A DNA stretch of 64,000 nucleotides. Source: Marisa cornuarietis. Its lineage: Eukaryota; Mollusca; Gastropoda; Architaenioglossa; Ampullariidae. This document shows, one piece after another, positions 1-21,500 of this stretch (positions are counted from its first letter, which is position 1; each line of letters opens with the position of its first letter). The position numbers and the translations under genes are program-made. The stretch lies in the NCBI GenBank assembly GCA_004794655.1, contig SMMW01000033.1, positions 1,243,501-1,307,500 of the forward strand, in the 5' to 3' direction. The notes under the pieces were generated by a model. It was not told the DNA's origin, ran no database searches, and saw only the letters and a program-made list of their open reading frames with translations.

Positions 1-290
1 TTAAACTATTTGTGAGCTTCGTAAGCATGCACGTGTTCGTTTTTCAGGACGACTGCATACATACCTACATGTTTTTCTTTTTTGAATCGCGCAAACACAC
101 ATGATCTAGCAAGCACGCTCGCACGCACGCACGCACGCACGCACGCAAGCACACATTCATCGTAGATTAAAATTGCATATAAGTGTCACCAGTTAGAAAA
201 CGGGAAGTGTAACTTGCTATAGAAAATGGCGTCGCAGAAAACTTCCACGGGAGCAAAAGAGTGTCTTTGATAATGGTGACAAACACATAC
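1..290. other. Intron of the protease gene at the window edge
   Basis: Non-coding as far as can be seen. It holds a short (ACGC)n tract at about 113-145. No further protease exon was found here. Confidence 0.5.
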
Positions 291-7307
<7,017 letters not shown>

Positions 7308-8456
7308 GCCTCAGACCTACGTGTTAAAGTTCTCAGGGGCTTGTGAGGGAAAAACGCACGGGGCTACAAAGTGAACGACGGAAGAGAAGTTGGGGAAGGG
7401 TGAAAGGAAGGCATTTGTCGGAGGGGAGGAGGAGTGGGGTGGTGGAACACAGAAAGGGGCAATAACCCATCTACTCTCGTTCCACTAGGTTTCCACACAA
7501 GCCTTTGGCGTAAGGATGGGGGAGAATGGCGCTAGCCCTCGGTGATTGAAAGGTATAACTCTTCATCACCAACTTCAGTAAAGACCGTGTCGGCTCTCCA
7601 CTTGTGCTAATGGGGAAGCATTACCCCCCCCCAAGTATTACGAAGATAGCATTGTATAGCACAATGAACAGTAAAACGAGCAGTGCAGCACCTACCACGT
7701 GACTAGTCGTGACTGCGTGCAAGTCGGTCACCCGTTTCCACAGCGACTAGTCTTGCCGCGCTACCAAAGCCTCAATGCTAGAACATCTATTTGTCTGCAT
7801 TTTTTTTTTTTTTTTGAGAACAGATGCTAGCTGAGCCCATTTTCTCGTTGCCTTCTACTCCTGTGTTTTTCAACTCGTTTTCTATGACAGCAATGCTTTT
7901 TACTACGCAGCTGCAGTTTCTGGAAACTCACGTAAAACGTTTTCGACCAACGCTGAGGTAGACCGTCGAGGAACATGCTGACAAGAAACTACTTAATTAT
8001 GTCCATATGTTCAGCAGCTTTAATTTGCTGCAGCTCTTTCTGGCTGACTGTACAATATAGAGTTATCATCTTCCTCAGACTTCTAGTAAACTTTGACTAT
8101 AATGTCTTATGAGGCGAGCAAGAACAGATTTCTTTTTCATTTCTGGCGCGAGAAGAGGGGTAAGTTCGAAATGGCGGGAAGGAAGACAAAAAATAAAAGA
8201 AATAAATAGAAATTCTCCTCTATGTTATGTAGTCAGCGTCTATAATAAAAACACAGTAATAAATGTTACAGATGATAGAAACACGTTTAAATTTCTTGAC
8301 GCCTCTGTATAAAAAAAGTCTTGCTTAATAAATTTTCTTCCTTTATGCATAATTTAAATTTCTTCGCCTTTCTGATGGGTGTGTCCTTTTAACTTTTAAA
8401 AATAATAAATAAATACGTAATTGTATGAAAATTCTTCAGGCTGGATCCATCCCCCA
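7308..8456. other. Spacer between ligand A 3' end and protease 5' end
   Basis: About 1.15 kb that should hold the protease promoter and 5' UTR and, if the 8457 exon is right, the ligand A 3' UTR. There is a purine-rich (G/A) stretch at 7360-7460 just upstream of the protease start and a T-tract at 7801-7815. No TATA box or polyadenylation signal can be assigned with confidence. Confidence 0.35.
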
Positions 8457-8486
8457 CTACATGCTGACGCAGCTCGCTGTGAGATC
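8457..8486 (-). CDS. Candidate last exon of ligand A
   Basis: A strong acceptor (TTTGTCTTGCAG) is followed by a phase-0 frame reading DLTASCVSM and a TAG stop. It is the only good phase-0 acceptor plus early stop I noticed upstream of the protease gene. It would imply a 7.5 kb intron and a 192-residue protein, close to ligand B's 197. It does not resemble the last exon of ligand B, so another exon in 8.5-16 kb may be the true one. Confidence 0.3.
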   Translation of the reverse strand, partial: DLTASCVSM

Positions 8487-9128
8487 CTGCAAGACAAACA
8501 CAATTAACTATATAAGGTTTCAAAAATCGCTGAAATCATGATACTTTGATATTACTTTGCTTCCTCCCAGTCTGACAATTTTCAGGATGAAAGATGAAGG
8601 AGTATGACTTCGCGTACATGGAGGTGTGTGTGTCTGTTTTCGTGAGAGGAAGATAAAAGGAGTCTTTATAAGAAGCACGTGCAAGATTACAGCGCAAAAG
8701 TTCTGTCGCTGATAACATTTTGGCAAAAGTTTTAAAAGATATTATTAGCAAGAAAATAGCTGACTGTGCTGCAATTTCCCAAGACATTTCTTTGTCACCT
8801 GCATAGCATATCGTATTGATGCCGTTTATTTTGCCGTTGTGAAAACAGCTTACTTGGCTTTCAGAAATGCTGCCTGGTTTTTTTTTCTTGGTATATTTTT
8901 GTAACCGGGTCACTTTGTTTTGGGGAAGGCCGCTGTCTTTTAGACGTTCTAACATATCTGTAGTATAATTCTGACATCAAGCAGTAGATTTTTCATGATA
9001 AGTAGTGAAATGAGCAATGTACTTTTGATAATTATTTTATTTAAGACCTTCATTTCCAGTCTTTTCGCTGGTATAGAAACGTCTAAAATTATATAGCTCA
9101 AGTTATTTCTCTCTCGTCCCTCTTCCCA

Positions 9129-9198
<70 letters not shown>

Positions 9199-12100
9199 CT
9201 CTCTCTCTCTGTCTGTCTTCACCTTTTGCTCATTTTGTTACTATAATAAGCAGGCGAAGCCATGCTCTGTTCCTTTTTTTACACAACTGCCATATTTATA
9301 GAAAAATGGCATTTGTCAATAGATGGTATCATGAAAGTAAAAATTCTTCTCAACCAGTCGATCCTATCTGACTGCATCACAATCTGCGAGATATTCATCC
9401 CACGCTCTGGCAAGGGCCGTGCACCTATTTTTAGGCTTTTGTTTCCTTTTCTTTTTTTATTTTTCGCTTTTTTTATTTCTTCAGCCTATTCTACAACATG
9501 TTTTAAAGCATGCACGAGGCCCAAGGACATCAACAATTTCTTTCTTCCTCCCATTCAGTATGCTCACACACACACACACACACACTCTCTCTCTCTCTCT
9601 TACTCACCCCCCCCACACACACACACAAACACACACACGTACGCACACACATAGAAAGAACAAGAGAGAAAGAGAGAGAATAAAGACCTCTCTTATGACA
9701 AACTTGAAAGCGGAGAATGGTGTGGGGAGAGGAAAAAGCCGCATTCCCGCCCTGCTTCTCTGCTAATCTTTTTGTTCCAGGAATGACCTCTTTCCCATGT
9801 AAGTCTCGGCAATGTTCGGGCCCAAGAAATTTCAGTAAAGGATATAAACGTTTGCAGGATCATATTCTCTTTGTCTGCTGCTGTGATTGGCAGGTCTCAA
9901 CCATCTCAAAATACGCTCCCACCGAGTTTCCACACTCGTAAAATCTCAGTCGTCAAAGAAACAAACTTCATTTGGGTGTGGTAGACTGTCAGCCAGTTTC
10001 CAGAAACTTTGAATCACCCCAGAAAGAAAAAATAGGAAAACACGTGTACATTAATTAACGTTAATTGGAGAAATATGTTAATAGAGGCATTAAACTCTTG
10101 CTTGTCGTCTTATTGAGAACAGGAAATTAAGTATAAAAGTCAGAGTGTTGGAGAAGACAAAGGTGTGAAGAAAGAAACAGAGGAAGAGAGAATGACAGAA
10201 AGAAACTGAGACAGAGCAAGACAGAGAGACGCAGACAGACAAAGAGCCAGACAGATAGAGACAGACAGAAAGAGATTGAGACAGACAGAAAGAGACTGAG
10301 ACAGACGCAGCAGAGACAGATTGTGTTTGCAGGCAGGGAGGAAGGTTGGCAGACATGCTTGACCGACCGATAAGATGATAGGAAGACAGGATGGAGAGAG
10401 TGAGATAGCGGGAAAAAGATCTGACAATCTGGTACATTTCCAGACACCCTTCACAACTCTCCATGGGTTGGTTTCATCTGAGGTCTTAAGTAGGACATTA
10501 AGCTCAAGTTTTTAAGGCTTGATCTCTGGATGGTTCAAATGTATGATCTTGCTAAGAAATCTTATCGCTAGTCTCAAGTGGCAAGTCAACTCTTCAGACG
10601 AAAATTAGCGAAGTGGATTTTCAACGGAGACCACAGACTGAAGACTTATTTTGAAGACGTTACCAGTAACCAACTTCTATAGTCCAACCGAACTCCTGTA
10701 GTCCGACCCCACATGCGTCACGCTTCTCCACCTTTCGTCGTTCCCAGGGACCTTCATCTAGATGAAGGTCCGTGGTCGTTCCAGAATTTAAACCTCTATT
10801 CGTCCACACATAATTCGCTAAGAATATTCCTTTTGTCTCATACATAAGAAGCCTGCACATGTCTTAACTTACATCCTTATTGTCTAGGCATAACTGGCAA
10901 GTCTATCAGTGTAGGCATGCCTCAAGTTCTGTTGTATTGCCTGCATATCGCATACAATCATTAGCAGCATACCTCGTCACAATGCACACGCATAATCCAC
11001 TGTTATGTTTTTTTTTCTATTTGCAGTGTTGAGAACATTTTACGCTCCTTCTGTCTTTTCGTTCAGTTGAAAATAGCGGAGAGTGATGCTTTGAAACATA
11101 AAAAGGAATTTTTATGGAGACCTTGCTAAACGTCTGGTAATGCGAAGCGAGCAAACATTTTCTCCTGCTCGACAACAAGTTTATCAAATTTGTAAGTTAT
11201 ACAAAAAACTTACCAGCACTCTTTGACGAAACAAAAACCCTTTTATAAACAAACTGTGCATGTAATAACATATATAAATGCATTCAAAAGACTGCGATGA
11301 GATATTAAATACAAAAAAATTAAAGAAAAGACTACCACGGAAAATAATTTCGAATAAATGCCTCATGACTGACATAATCTGTTACAATACTTTTCGTCTC
11401 TAGTTGTATACAAGAATGCTATATATGTAATGCATTCAAATCACACACAATTAATATCGCAAAAAGAAATGAACCGTTCAAGTTTCACTCTTACAGTCTG
11501 TCCGCCAGTGTGCTCGCAATGCAGGGGAAACAACTCCTGTGTCCGTATTCTGTTTAAAGAAACCGCCACAGACTCCTAACAAGAATAATCCAATTATAGG
11601 TTTGTGTAACGAGTTACGAGTCTCGAAGAGAAACTTTCCTTTGATGCTTTCCTCGCAGGCTATGTATGAATTTCCTGCGTGAAAAAAACAAATACATTTA
11701 TGTTTTGTTTTTATTACTAGCTCCATTTGTGTTTGTTCCGCCCATTGCCTCTCTTATTAACTTGCAGCCAGTGCGATGTTGTTAGCTTGATAGATTTTGT
11801 AGGTCAAAATTCACAGGTATCACAGCTAATTAAAAACCGCTGTCCTTCGTAAAACACTCGAGCAGACGTAAGGGTGGATAAACATTCTTTGGTAGGTTTA
11901 TCTCTTTTGGTACATTCCCAAGGATGCACAAGAGGACGGAGCTATCAGTGCAGTGAAATCTATTTTCTGTCTCGCCTTCACATTAATTATCAACTTTTCG
12001 TGAACTGCAACTCACTCTATTTTTTAAAGGGGTAATTACTTGGTTATCTTGCTGCAAGTCCTGCAGGGATACTCTATTTATATCACTACAGCCTTTGCCC

Positions 12101-12890
12101 ACATTTTCTTGGCAGCGGTAAAAATATTTCGCCGTGCGAGTTATTTTTTTCCCCCTGCATTTTACTGAGAACTTGAAACTCACTTCGAAGACATTGCTAT
12201 ACGAACATAACAGCAGACAAAATGCAAATAAGCGATTCATGTAAGTCGTATAATGTCCGATTTTTTTTCTATCTATAACCCCCACACCTCTCTCATATAT
12301 CCATATGACCTCATCACCATCCATCATTATCTAATCATCGTCATAGTCTTCTATCACTTGCCAACACTTTAGGTTGCTCTACTTTGGATGGTAATTGTTT
12401 GTCTGAAAACAGAAAACGATGACTTACAGATGATAGCTGCATGATATTGGACATTTATGTGAATAGTTGATAACTTCATACTGTAGATGTTGATTATTGG
12501 CGTGACTAGCTGCATGTTAATCTTTTGAACGACACTTCAAATAAAGAGAGAGAGAGAGAGTTTCGCTGACAGAAACAGCGTTGGGATAAAGTATAAAGGC
12601 AATGATTAGTTTTTTTTAGTTCGACATCCCGGCAAAGCAGCCAAGGTCAAGATGACACCGGTGTTAATAACATTCTAAAGTTCTTTGGACTATATCAGGG
12701 CGACACGGGATACTGACTTGGCAACCAGAGACTGGGGCGATAACCACCTAGAAAGACAACAGAGGAAACTTCTTTGGACAATGTAGCTATCGACTGTGTA
12801 ATCCTACACTGAAATTTTGTTAACTGGAGGAACCTGCAGCCAGGCTTACGGCACCATGCCAACCATTAACTCTCTCTCTCTTTCCCTCCA

Positions 12891-12926
<36 letters not shown>

Positions 12927-15900
12927 CGCGATGGGATATAACATTTACATTAATTTTCCACACGCCACATTCACACAGCATTTTTTAAAGCGTTTGCAGC
13001 AAATCATAAAAAGCTCATGTTCGTACAAATTAATTATGCATGCTTCAGTTCAGCTCAGAACCAGTAAGCAGGTTTTCCACTGCTGTGACCCTGAGGAGGG
13101 TGCAGAATGCTGAATCGGTCTTCACTGCAAATAGTTTATGAAAAGAACAGAGATGAATGTCACATACTGAAGACCTGCAGCGTTTTACGGTTAACTGCAG
13201 GAGACTACGACGTTACAATCTGCATCAGGGGTTGAGCTGAATGTGAGTCTTAAGTCGGACTTGACGTTAAGTCAACTTAGCTTCCATAATTCACTGTTGA
13301 TTGTAACTCTTAAAGACCAACCTGAATGGTTTGCGTTTTTTGCAGATACCGGTAGATATAGGCGATATAAACCTAACCTGTACATTGCAGCATCCAAATC
13401 CCATCCGTTAATTAATTATCCGCTAGCGAAGTACGTGATTCGCACCTGCGATCAACGAGCGCCGTTAACAGTGTACTACGTCACACTAGAGCACCATTCA
13501 CAACATTGGCAGCCGTCAACACCAAACAGAGAGAATGAGTGACAGTTGGGATTATTCGGACGTTAAATCTGCATTTCTCGTGCTAAAGTAGCAGTTTTTC
13601 AGAACCACGAGAAATACAGACTTTCAGCGTCCGAATAACCCGAACTGTCGCTCAGTCTCTCTCTCTGTTTGGTGTTGACAACTGCCAATGTTGTGAATGG
13701 TGTACTAGTGTGACGTAGTACACTGTTAGCCGCACTTGTTGATCGTAAGTACGAATCGTAGCGAATAATTAATTAATGTATGGGTTTTGGAAGCTAAAAT
13801 TTACAGGTTAGGTTTATATCGCCTGTATCTACCGATATATGAAAACTTCGAAGACCATTCAGGTTGGTCTTTAAAACTTATTTTCAAGACCTCAACTGCA
13901 ACCCTGCCCTGGGCTTGAGGAGAGATTTACTGTCATGGGATTTTTTCTAGGGAACTTAAAAGATAAAGCTCAGTGCTGTATCTTTTTCAGCTAGCAGACA
14001 GTTCAAGCTGCAGATTTTAGTGCAACAATACATCTGCTGCGAGCATGTCGGCCTGAATTCTTGTGGGCAGTAAAAAGCATGGGTGGGTGTGAGGCTGGTC
14101 GTTCAAGCGGAAAAGACGGTGACACAACATTCCACCACACTGTTGCTTAGTGACACCGTGCCTAAAAAAATAAAAGCACACACACTCCACTGATCTGACC
14201 TGGGTTACACAAGCATTTTCATCTCTTTCCCGAAAATAAAATTGCCCAAAACGCGTGTCCCCACGTTTGCACTTTACAAGTATGTCTGTATGTTTAAAGC
14301 CAATTCGAATCTTCGCGTATGGGACGCAAAGACCACAAAACACCTTATCAGCATTGCTGTTATCAGCAAACACTGTCAAGTACAAACATTCACTTTTAAA
14401 TGAACATCGGTGGCTCCATTTTTTCAGCGTAAGCTGCTTGGGAGCAAGAATCAGTGTAGCGCTACTGATAACACATTAAATAAAAAAGATGTCGGATTTA
14501 ACACACTGTCTGCATCTCCATCAGGACATTATCCAGTGGCTCGAGGCTGCTGAGAACAAGTCAGCACGCACTAAAGCTTCTGTCATCAGGAGGGTGACAC
14601 AATACTGACACAATGATGCTGGCGGGGACAGTTGCAGTAGCAGTAGTATCAGGATTCCCCGACCTTAACTATTTGTGAATAAACGGAGACAACTGACGTG
14701 CCTCCCGAGTCGGCAGAGTCGCCAACACTGTTTAACTTCTGGTGCCAACTGCAGGTGCCTCGCCAACAGAAGACTTACAGATGTTATTTATATGAGAGCT
14801 GTTAAGTCATTCCTTGATTTTGTCTATACTGTCTTTTTTTTTTTTTGAAAATGGCGTAGTGATGAAAGAATTTTCTTCTTTGTTACGCCCTTACTAAAAC
14901 CACGAAATGTTCCTGCATCCCGAACAAAAACAGTTTTTTGTGTCTTAATTAGAAAAAAACACCTGTATAAGCAAACATCTGGATTTTTTTCGGCAAAGCC
15001 ACCCGTAGACCAGTCAGAAGCACCACCTTCTAATCGGAAGCACCACCTGTCTCTCAAACATAATAAGCACCTGGAATCCATTCGCAGCTACTCGTAACTG
15101 TTATGAACATTTCAGAAACTGGGATGCTCGATGTCTTGTTTTTCTACTCCATGAACATTTCAGAAACCAAGGAATCAGGTAATCTGTGACAGTGCTGTCG
15201 ACGTGGGATCCAAAGATGTGACATTGTTGCAGCTTTCTGGCGACCAGCCAGTCAAACTCAGGCAAAGTGGCGACCACCAGCCAGTCAAGAGTCGGACAAA
15301 CGGCGTATTATGTAGCTGCTAGGACACGTGATGTTCAGATTTGCTGGAAATGTTGTTACTTGTGCAGTTCAAAGATTCCATCTCGATCGCCTCACCACCA
15401 GTACTGCCGTTTTCTGTCGGGTACTCTTCGGGTACGGCCCTGCTTGCTCTTGACTCCTGAAAAACCACAGTACTTAATATCACTTCATATTTTGATGTAT
15501 GATTTTCTCATGTATACTATGCACGTTGCTGTTTTAATATACTTTAACACTAGAAGGTGATCTGACACAGCATTTTTAGCCACTGACTCCTGATTTGTGA
15601 TTATTTGTGTCTGTCCCAAGTATTGTCCCCAGGCATCTGCTTATGTCTTTTCAAAATCATTCGCTCTGACTGCTTTGATGCGAGAAAAGTTCCATAGGTT
15701 GAAAATTCAGCATTTGTATTCCCCGAGGAAACATTATTATTATTAAACTAATGTTCGCCGTTAAAAACAGGTTAAGGCCTTTCGTACGAGGCAAATAATT
15801 ACCTTTTTTTAATTTTCTGAACCTTCGACATGTAAGCGAAGATGAAAGCTTGTAGTCTATTCAGAACTTATTTCTTGTAAAGTTTTTTTTTGTTTTTTTT

Positions 15901-16297
15901 TTACAAATGTTTTCCGACTTTTCGGCCACATAGAATGCATCGGTTTACCCCTTAACCCTGCTCGACTCTCTATCGCTCACAACACAAGTCACGTGCAAAC
16001 TTTCCCGGGCTGCTGGTCGCCACACTTACCTTGAGCGGGGGTAAAGGGGTATCATTGCTAAGAGGTTGGGCCTCTTCCAGACTCTTCATCTCCTGCAGTC
16101 TCTGTCGTTTTCTCCTGCACACGAACAAAGGGAACCAATAATCACGTGTGTTATGTCAAAGGTCACGTTGCTTGCTCATTGAAACAGTTTTGCCCTCTGT
16201 GCGGGTAGACAAAGGGTGTGAGGGCGTATGTAAACGCGCGTGTGCATGTGCGTGTATGTGTGAGAGTGAATGTAGGTGCGTGAGACATAAAGAGAGA

Positions 16298-16357
<60 letters not shown>

Positions 16358-16742
16358 TTTCCTGCCTTTTTCTTTACATGTGTTCCTAATCACTCACATC
16401 CCCATATTACCTTTGCGATCCTGTCTCAACCCACCGCCCTCACCTTTCCCCAACCTTTAAAACGACTTTTCTTCTGCTGCCTTACCGGTCATTACTACTA
16501 TGTCAAGTGTCCTTCTAAAGCACCTGTCAAAGATTTATCAAGCTTAGTCTGCCCCATTTAAGGTTAAACCAGTCTTCGGACTCACTGTCATTCAGGCCAT
16601 AGAGGTCACTCTTTCCCTGTTGTCCTTTGGGCCTAATGAGGACCTCAGATTTTCTGCGTTGTTGTTATATTACCACACTGTTATATTATTACGTGAGTTG
16701 TTATATTCCAGTTGTTATATCATGTGACGGTCTCGTCAACCT

Positions 16743-16833
<91 letters not shown>

Positions 16834-18553
16834 AATAGCGGCAGTTGATACGGAAAAACTCGATAACAGTTTTTGTTTCCTATCCCCAGATCCCTTAGAT
16901 AGGGTCAGGATTTCAATGGAGCTTCTGATTCTGATGGGGTATACATCGTTCAAAGCACTTGGACATGAGTTTTCAACCCTTGAAGTAGGCACTCAGTCCT
17001 CATATTTTTCAGATGCTGTAAAGATTGTCTAAACATAGTATTATAACAGTGTGCACGACGGAAAAGATTAGTTAAACGTTACTATTCTACTGTACTGAAG
17101 GTTTCTGTCCTCACGAACCATTTTGTCGTTATTTCTTTGAGTGAAGAGATGACCACACAAAGATCTGAGAAGCTGAAGTAGCTGTCAAAATAACCTCTGA
17201 TTCGGACACTTAATTATTGTCGAATATGTAACTACGATTGGCACAGTTTTTACATGACAGTTATAAAAATGGCGTAGTCGTGTTTCTGAAAATGTTTCCT
17301 ATTAAGTAGATCATAAAAGAATAGTTATACTCAAAATGTATCCATTTAAGATCAGCTAAGACTTACTCCAGAATAAATGCCTTATTTGCTAGTTAACCCA
17401 ATAGTTATGTGGACGAATTATTTAAGATAAGGCTGTAAAGTCAAACAGTATGTACGACAATTATTATTCTGCCTAAATAAGCTGGAAACATTGCTGTCTG
17501 AAGTGATGCACGTTTTGTACATTGTAAAGTCACTTCAATAAAATAATTAAATAGATATCGATTTCCTGACAATAAACTGGCTAAATTTAGAATACAGTGC
17601 CAAAAGAAATGCGTTTATTGATTGTTAAAGACCTAAATATTAGAGGTATTCTGACTGACTGACTGACTGACTGACTGACTGACTGACTGACTGACTGACT
17701 GACTGACTGACTGACTGACTGACTGACTGACTGACTGACTGACTGACTGACCATATCGGGTTAGGGGGAAAGGAACAGCTGTCACTGTATTCATAATTAA
17801 TAGTATGCAAGTTACAAGAATAACTAAACTTCGTCAAAATAAACTTACTTTTGCCACTTGTGGCAGCACACGCTGATGACGATGAGGAGGAGGAGCAGAA
17901 TGAAGAAGACACCACCGATTATCAAACCCTTGACCATGCCCGAGGAGGACATAAAGATCACTGTAACACATGTTATGATAAGAGCCCGATGAGTCATGAT
18001 GTAAAATTGTAAAGTACAGTTTAGCGACTCATAAAACCAGTTACAGTAAAACAGCAAGGAAAAGGTCATTCTTTGGGCCGACAACTGCTTGTTGTCTAGA
18101 CCTATTAAAGGGACAAAATTAACAAAATTTAAATGGACAAAAATAAAATCGATAAAAATGCTTAAACATTTATCATGCTAGACTTCCGCTAAATTGTTCA
18201 ATTTTCGTTTCTTATTAGGCTTCGTGAGTCTGAACAGTAGTATAAACTTATCATCACGGAAGTGTTGTAACTCTTTAATAGTCGTTATGTTAGCACGACC
18301 ATCATTGACAGCTGTTGTGAGTAAACACTGATAGCCTGGTCACATATCGACGAACAGGTAAGCTGTAGCTTATTGCCGGGTGACAACTCGTGATAAGCTA
18401 CATAATACGTACGATAATAGTCCAGCGACAGCTGTTCACACCTGGCGCCCTCGTACTTCTCTGGACACCTGAAGCAGCAAGAAACATGTCATCTTTATGA
18501 ACCAAACTCACTTTCCCTACCCCCAGTCCACAGCCCCCCCCCTTCCACACACA

Positions 18554-18589
<36 letters not shown>

Positions 18590-21500
18590 ACAATGCATTC
18601 AGGGTGTTTCGAATTCTCTTAGGTTACTCAATGTGCCTATAAGGGACCCCAATGAATTGCGCAGCAGAAAAAATAAAAACATTAAAATATTTACATATAT
18701 AAAATATGCATTCATGTAGATATATTTGTGGAAATTCACACCTACCCATAACATCCACTCATCTACAAACGTAAAGAGTTTGTGTAACGATAGTAGCAAT
18801 AATAAACACCACTGCCAAGAATAAGAACGAACGAATAAACAAACACTTATAAAGTGAATGATTTGTTGGGGGTATATCTCGTACGCAACACTTTTTCAAA
18901 CTGCATTTCTTTTACTAAAAGAATCTACAATCACATAAACATATTGAAAGTTTGGGGCTGGGCTGGGCTGGGCTGGGCTGTGGGTAAGTTTTCCAAGCGA
19001 CAGGGGCCAATATTTTAATCCCTGTCATTCTGAGGACAATAAATAAAACTGACGCCTACATTTCACGCTCTCAAACAAAATTTTACTTATTTGTAAAAGC
19101 CCAGCGTGTCGTAGATCTTGTATATTTTCTTTATCTCTTAGGCTTTTATATTTAAGTGGTAGGCTGTATCCTGAATAATCTGAATTCCACTACATTGTGC
19201 AGACCAGTGTGGCACAGGGTCCAACTCATTGTTTACCACGGCGCAGTACTATAGATATGTTGACAAGTACTTCTAGCAGGGGTGTATCTTCTTTTTCTTT
19301 TCTTAATGTGCACACACTTGTGCTGTGCGGGGAAAGTTATTTTTATATGTAGCACACGTTTGTTGCTGAAAGCCGTGCACAGGTTTAGGAAGTGCGTACA
19401 GACGCTAGAAAGTTGCCCCAGCCATTAATTCTTGTCCTCCTTTTGTTGGAGAAAGGTACCCTTTCCTCTCCGATCTCATTGTTTTCCGTCGCTAAATTCA
19501 TTTATTTAAAATATTCTTGTCACCATTTCCTGTTGTTGTGCCTGTGACGTAGAAAAAGTCTATTCATTTTCAAGTAGGGTTTTAAGGCCAGAGTTGGGGA
19601 GGTGTACGGGGGAGGAAAAGAAGAGACGTGAACTCCTGCATGTAGTTGGTGAGAGCGTTGTAATCTACCCCAAGTAAAAAATCGTTTTGAATTCTGAACA
19701 AATAATGCAGCGCACCCATGGCAATAGGTGTCTTTCTATGGTCATGCCTGTGCCATGTGATGTAAGGTCCGCCAGGGCCTCGAGACTCCCTCGCTCTCTC
19801 TCTTTCTCTCGGCGTCAATGAGTGACCCGCTCAACGGCGTTAGTGTAGTGTCACCACTAGACGGGGTTAGTGTAGTGTCATCACTAGACGGGGTTAGTGT
19901 AGCGTCACCTCTGAGGTAACCGGATGCCCCACTCAAAAAAGTGACTTTTGTGCCAGAATACCTTGCCTCGGGAGTACCAGAGTCTGCTCGAACACTGCTG
20001 TAGTTCGGAAAGGTGTTGTTAATAAATGCAGGCCTGCATGCACAGGTGCGAAAAGGTGAAACAAGAAAAGCACACGAACGTGAACACACCATAGCACGCA
20101 CATACACCCTCCCTCCCCCCACCCACAACACACACACACACACACACACTATTACTTACTCGCAGAAGGGACTGCGCATGTAGGCCAGTGATAGAGAGTA
20201 GCACACACCATTCAGGCACGCCGCCTTCTTCACCTCCTCTGGGGTGCACGTGCTTCGGTGACCGCGCATCTGTAGTATCACAAACTGGTTGGCAGAGCGC
20301 ATTGTCCGGCTCCTAGCCTTCCGACCGCCTGGGAAAACTCCCTGTGCACAGGATCCTGCCAGGGAGAATAAACACTGACTGAGGAAATGACAATGGTGAC
20401 TGGGAAGAGAACAAACGGGATAACAAGGATAACAAACAATGAAAGGATAACAGTGGCTATATGTATCATAGTGACTACTAGGATAAAAGTGAATGCACGG
20501 ATAACAGTGACTTCAAGCATAATAGTGACTGCATGGATACCAGTGACTGTGAGGATAGATGTGACTGTATGGTTATCAAAGATTGTACTGAGAAGAAACA
20601 GTGACTGTAGGGAGACCAAACAGTGACTGCGGATGGCAGGACAACACGTTCACTGCCTTGGTTTGTTTCGTCTGTCCGTCGGTGCGTTCGTTGATTGGTT
20701 AGTTGTTTGGTTTTAATGGTTAGTAGCCTCAGTGTAACTGCTTCTTCAGAACACTTTACAGTCATTTAGAAGCGTGTTCTACAGCCGTAGTTCTCGGGTC
20801 GTGCGGTGCACGCCTCTTCCCTCACTGCTTCCAGACAGCTGGATTCTTGTTTGTTGCTTGATGTCAGTTAGTGGCTCAGTTCAAGAAGAGGAGCGACTCC
20901 CGTTTATAGTAACTTGACCCTCCTGTCAGTTGATTATTTTGCGACTCACTCGCTGGATAGGATTGATTGATAAACCGGCTTAGTGAGGTAGGAAGATGCT
21001 CGGCTTTGGAGGGGGGGGAAGGGGGCAAAATCCATGCCGACAGTGAACAACTTTCACATTCTTGACTCCTCAGCATCTTGTTTGAGGGGGCAGCCGCCCC
21101 TATTGCTACATCCCCCAAGTTCCTGATCCAGTGTTACTGACACTGCCTGGCAGTCAACCGCACAGACTAACAAACAAGTTAGTATATAGCATGAAAAACC
21201 AGGAAATGGCAGACTGAGAGAAGAGAAAGGAATCTTATAGCAAAGCAGCATGCTGAGCAACGTGATAAACCTTCAGTTATTATGTCTCTTCTTGGCTTGC
21301 TCCTCATTTGTGATCTCCGACCTTTACTTTCAATGCTTATGATTCATTGTGTATATTACACTGATAAGGTGCTTTCAACGATTATCATTTAATGCGATAC
21401 GGAGCTTTTCCAGTTACTTTTGGTGACGACTTATAACGGCAATTAGCATCTCTGCTGTAATTTTGATTAATGTTTATCTGGTAGAGTTAACATGTTTACA

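Larger units (their letters stand above)
8487..16029. other. Putative intron 5 (or 3' flank) of ligand A
   Basis: About 7.5 kb with no convincing exon. It contains microsatellites (9132-9212, 9565-9650, 12545-12560 and 12892-12931), an A/G-rich (GACA)-like stretch at 10190-10320, a perfect 24-bp palindrome at 10748-10771 and a large foldback at 13300-13885. The rest is A/T-rich. Confidence 0.45.

Noticed and set aside
9419..9766. Phe/Leu-rich then His-Thr-rich plus frames
   Set aside because: They are driven by T-rich and CA repeats.
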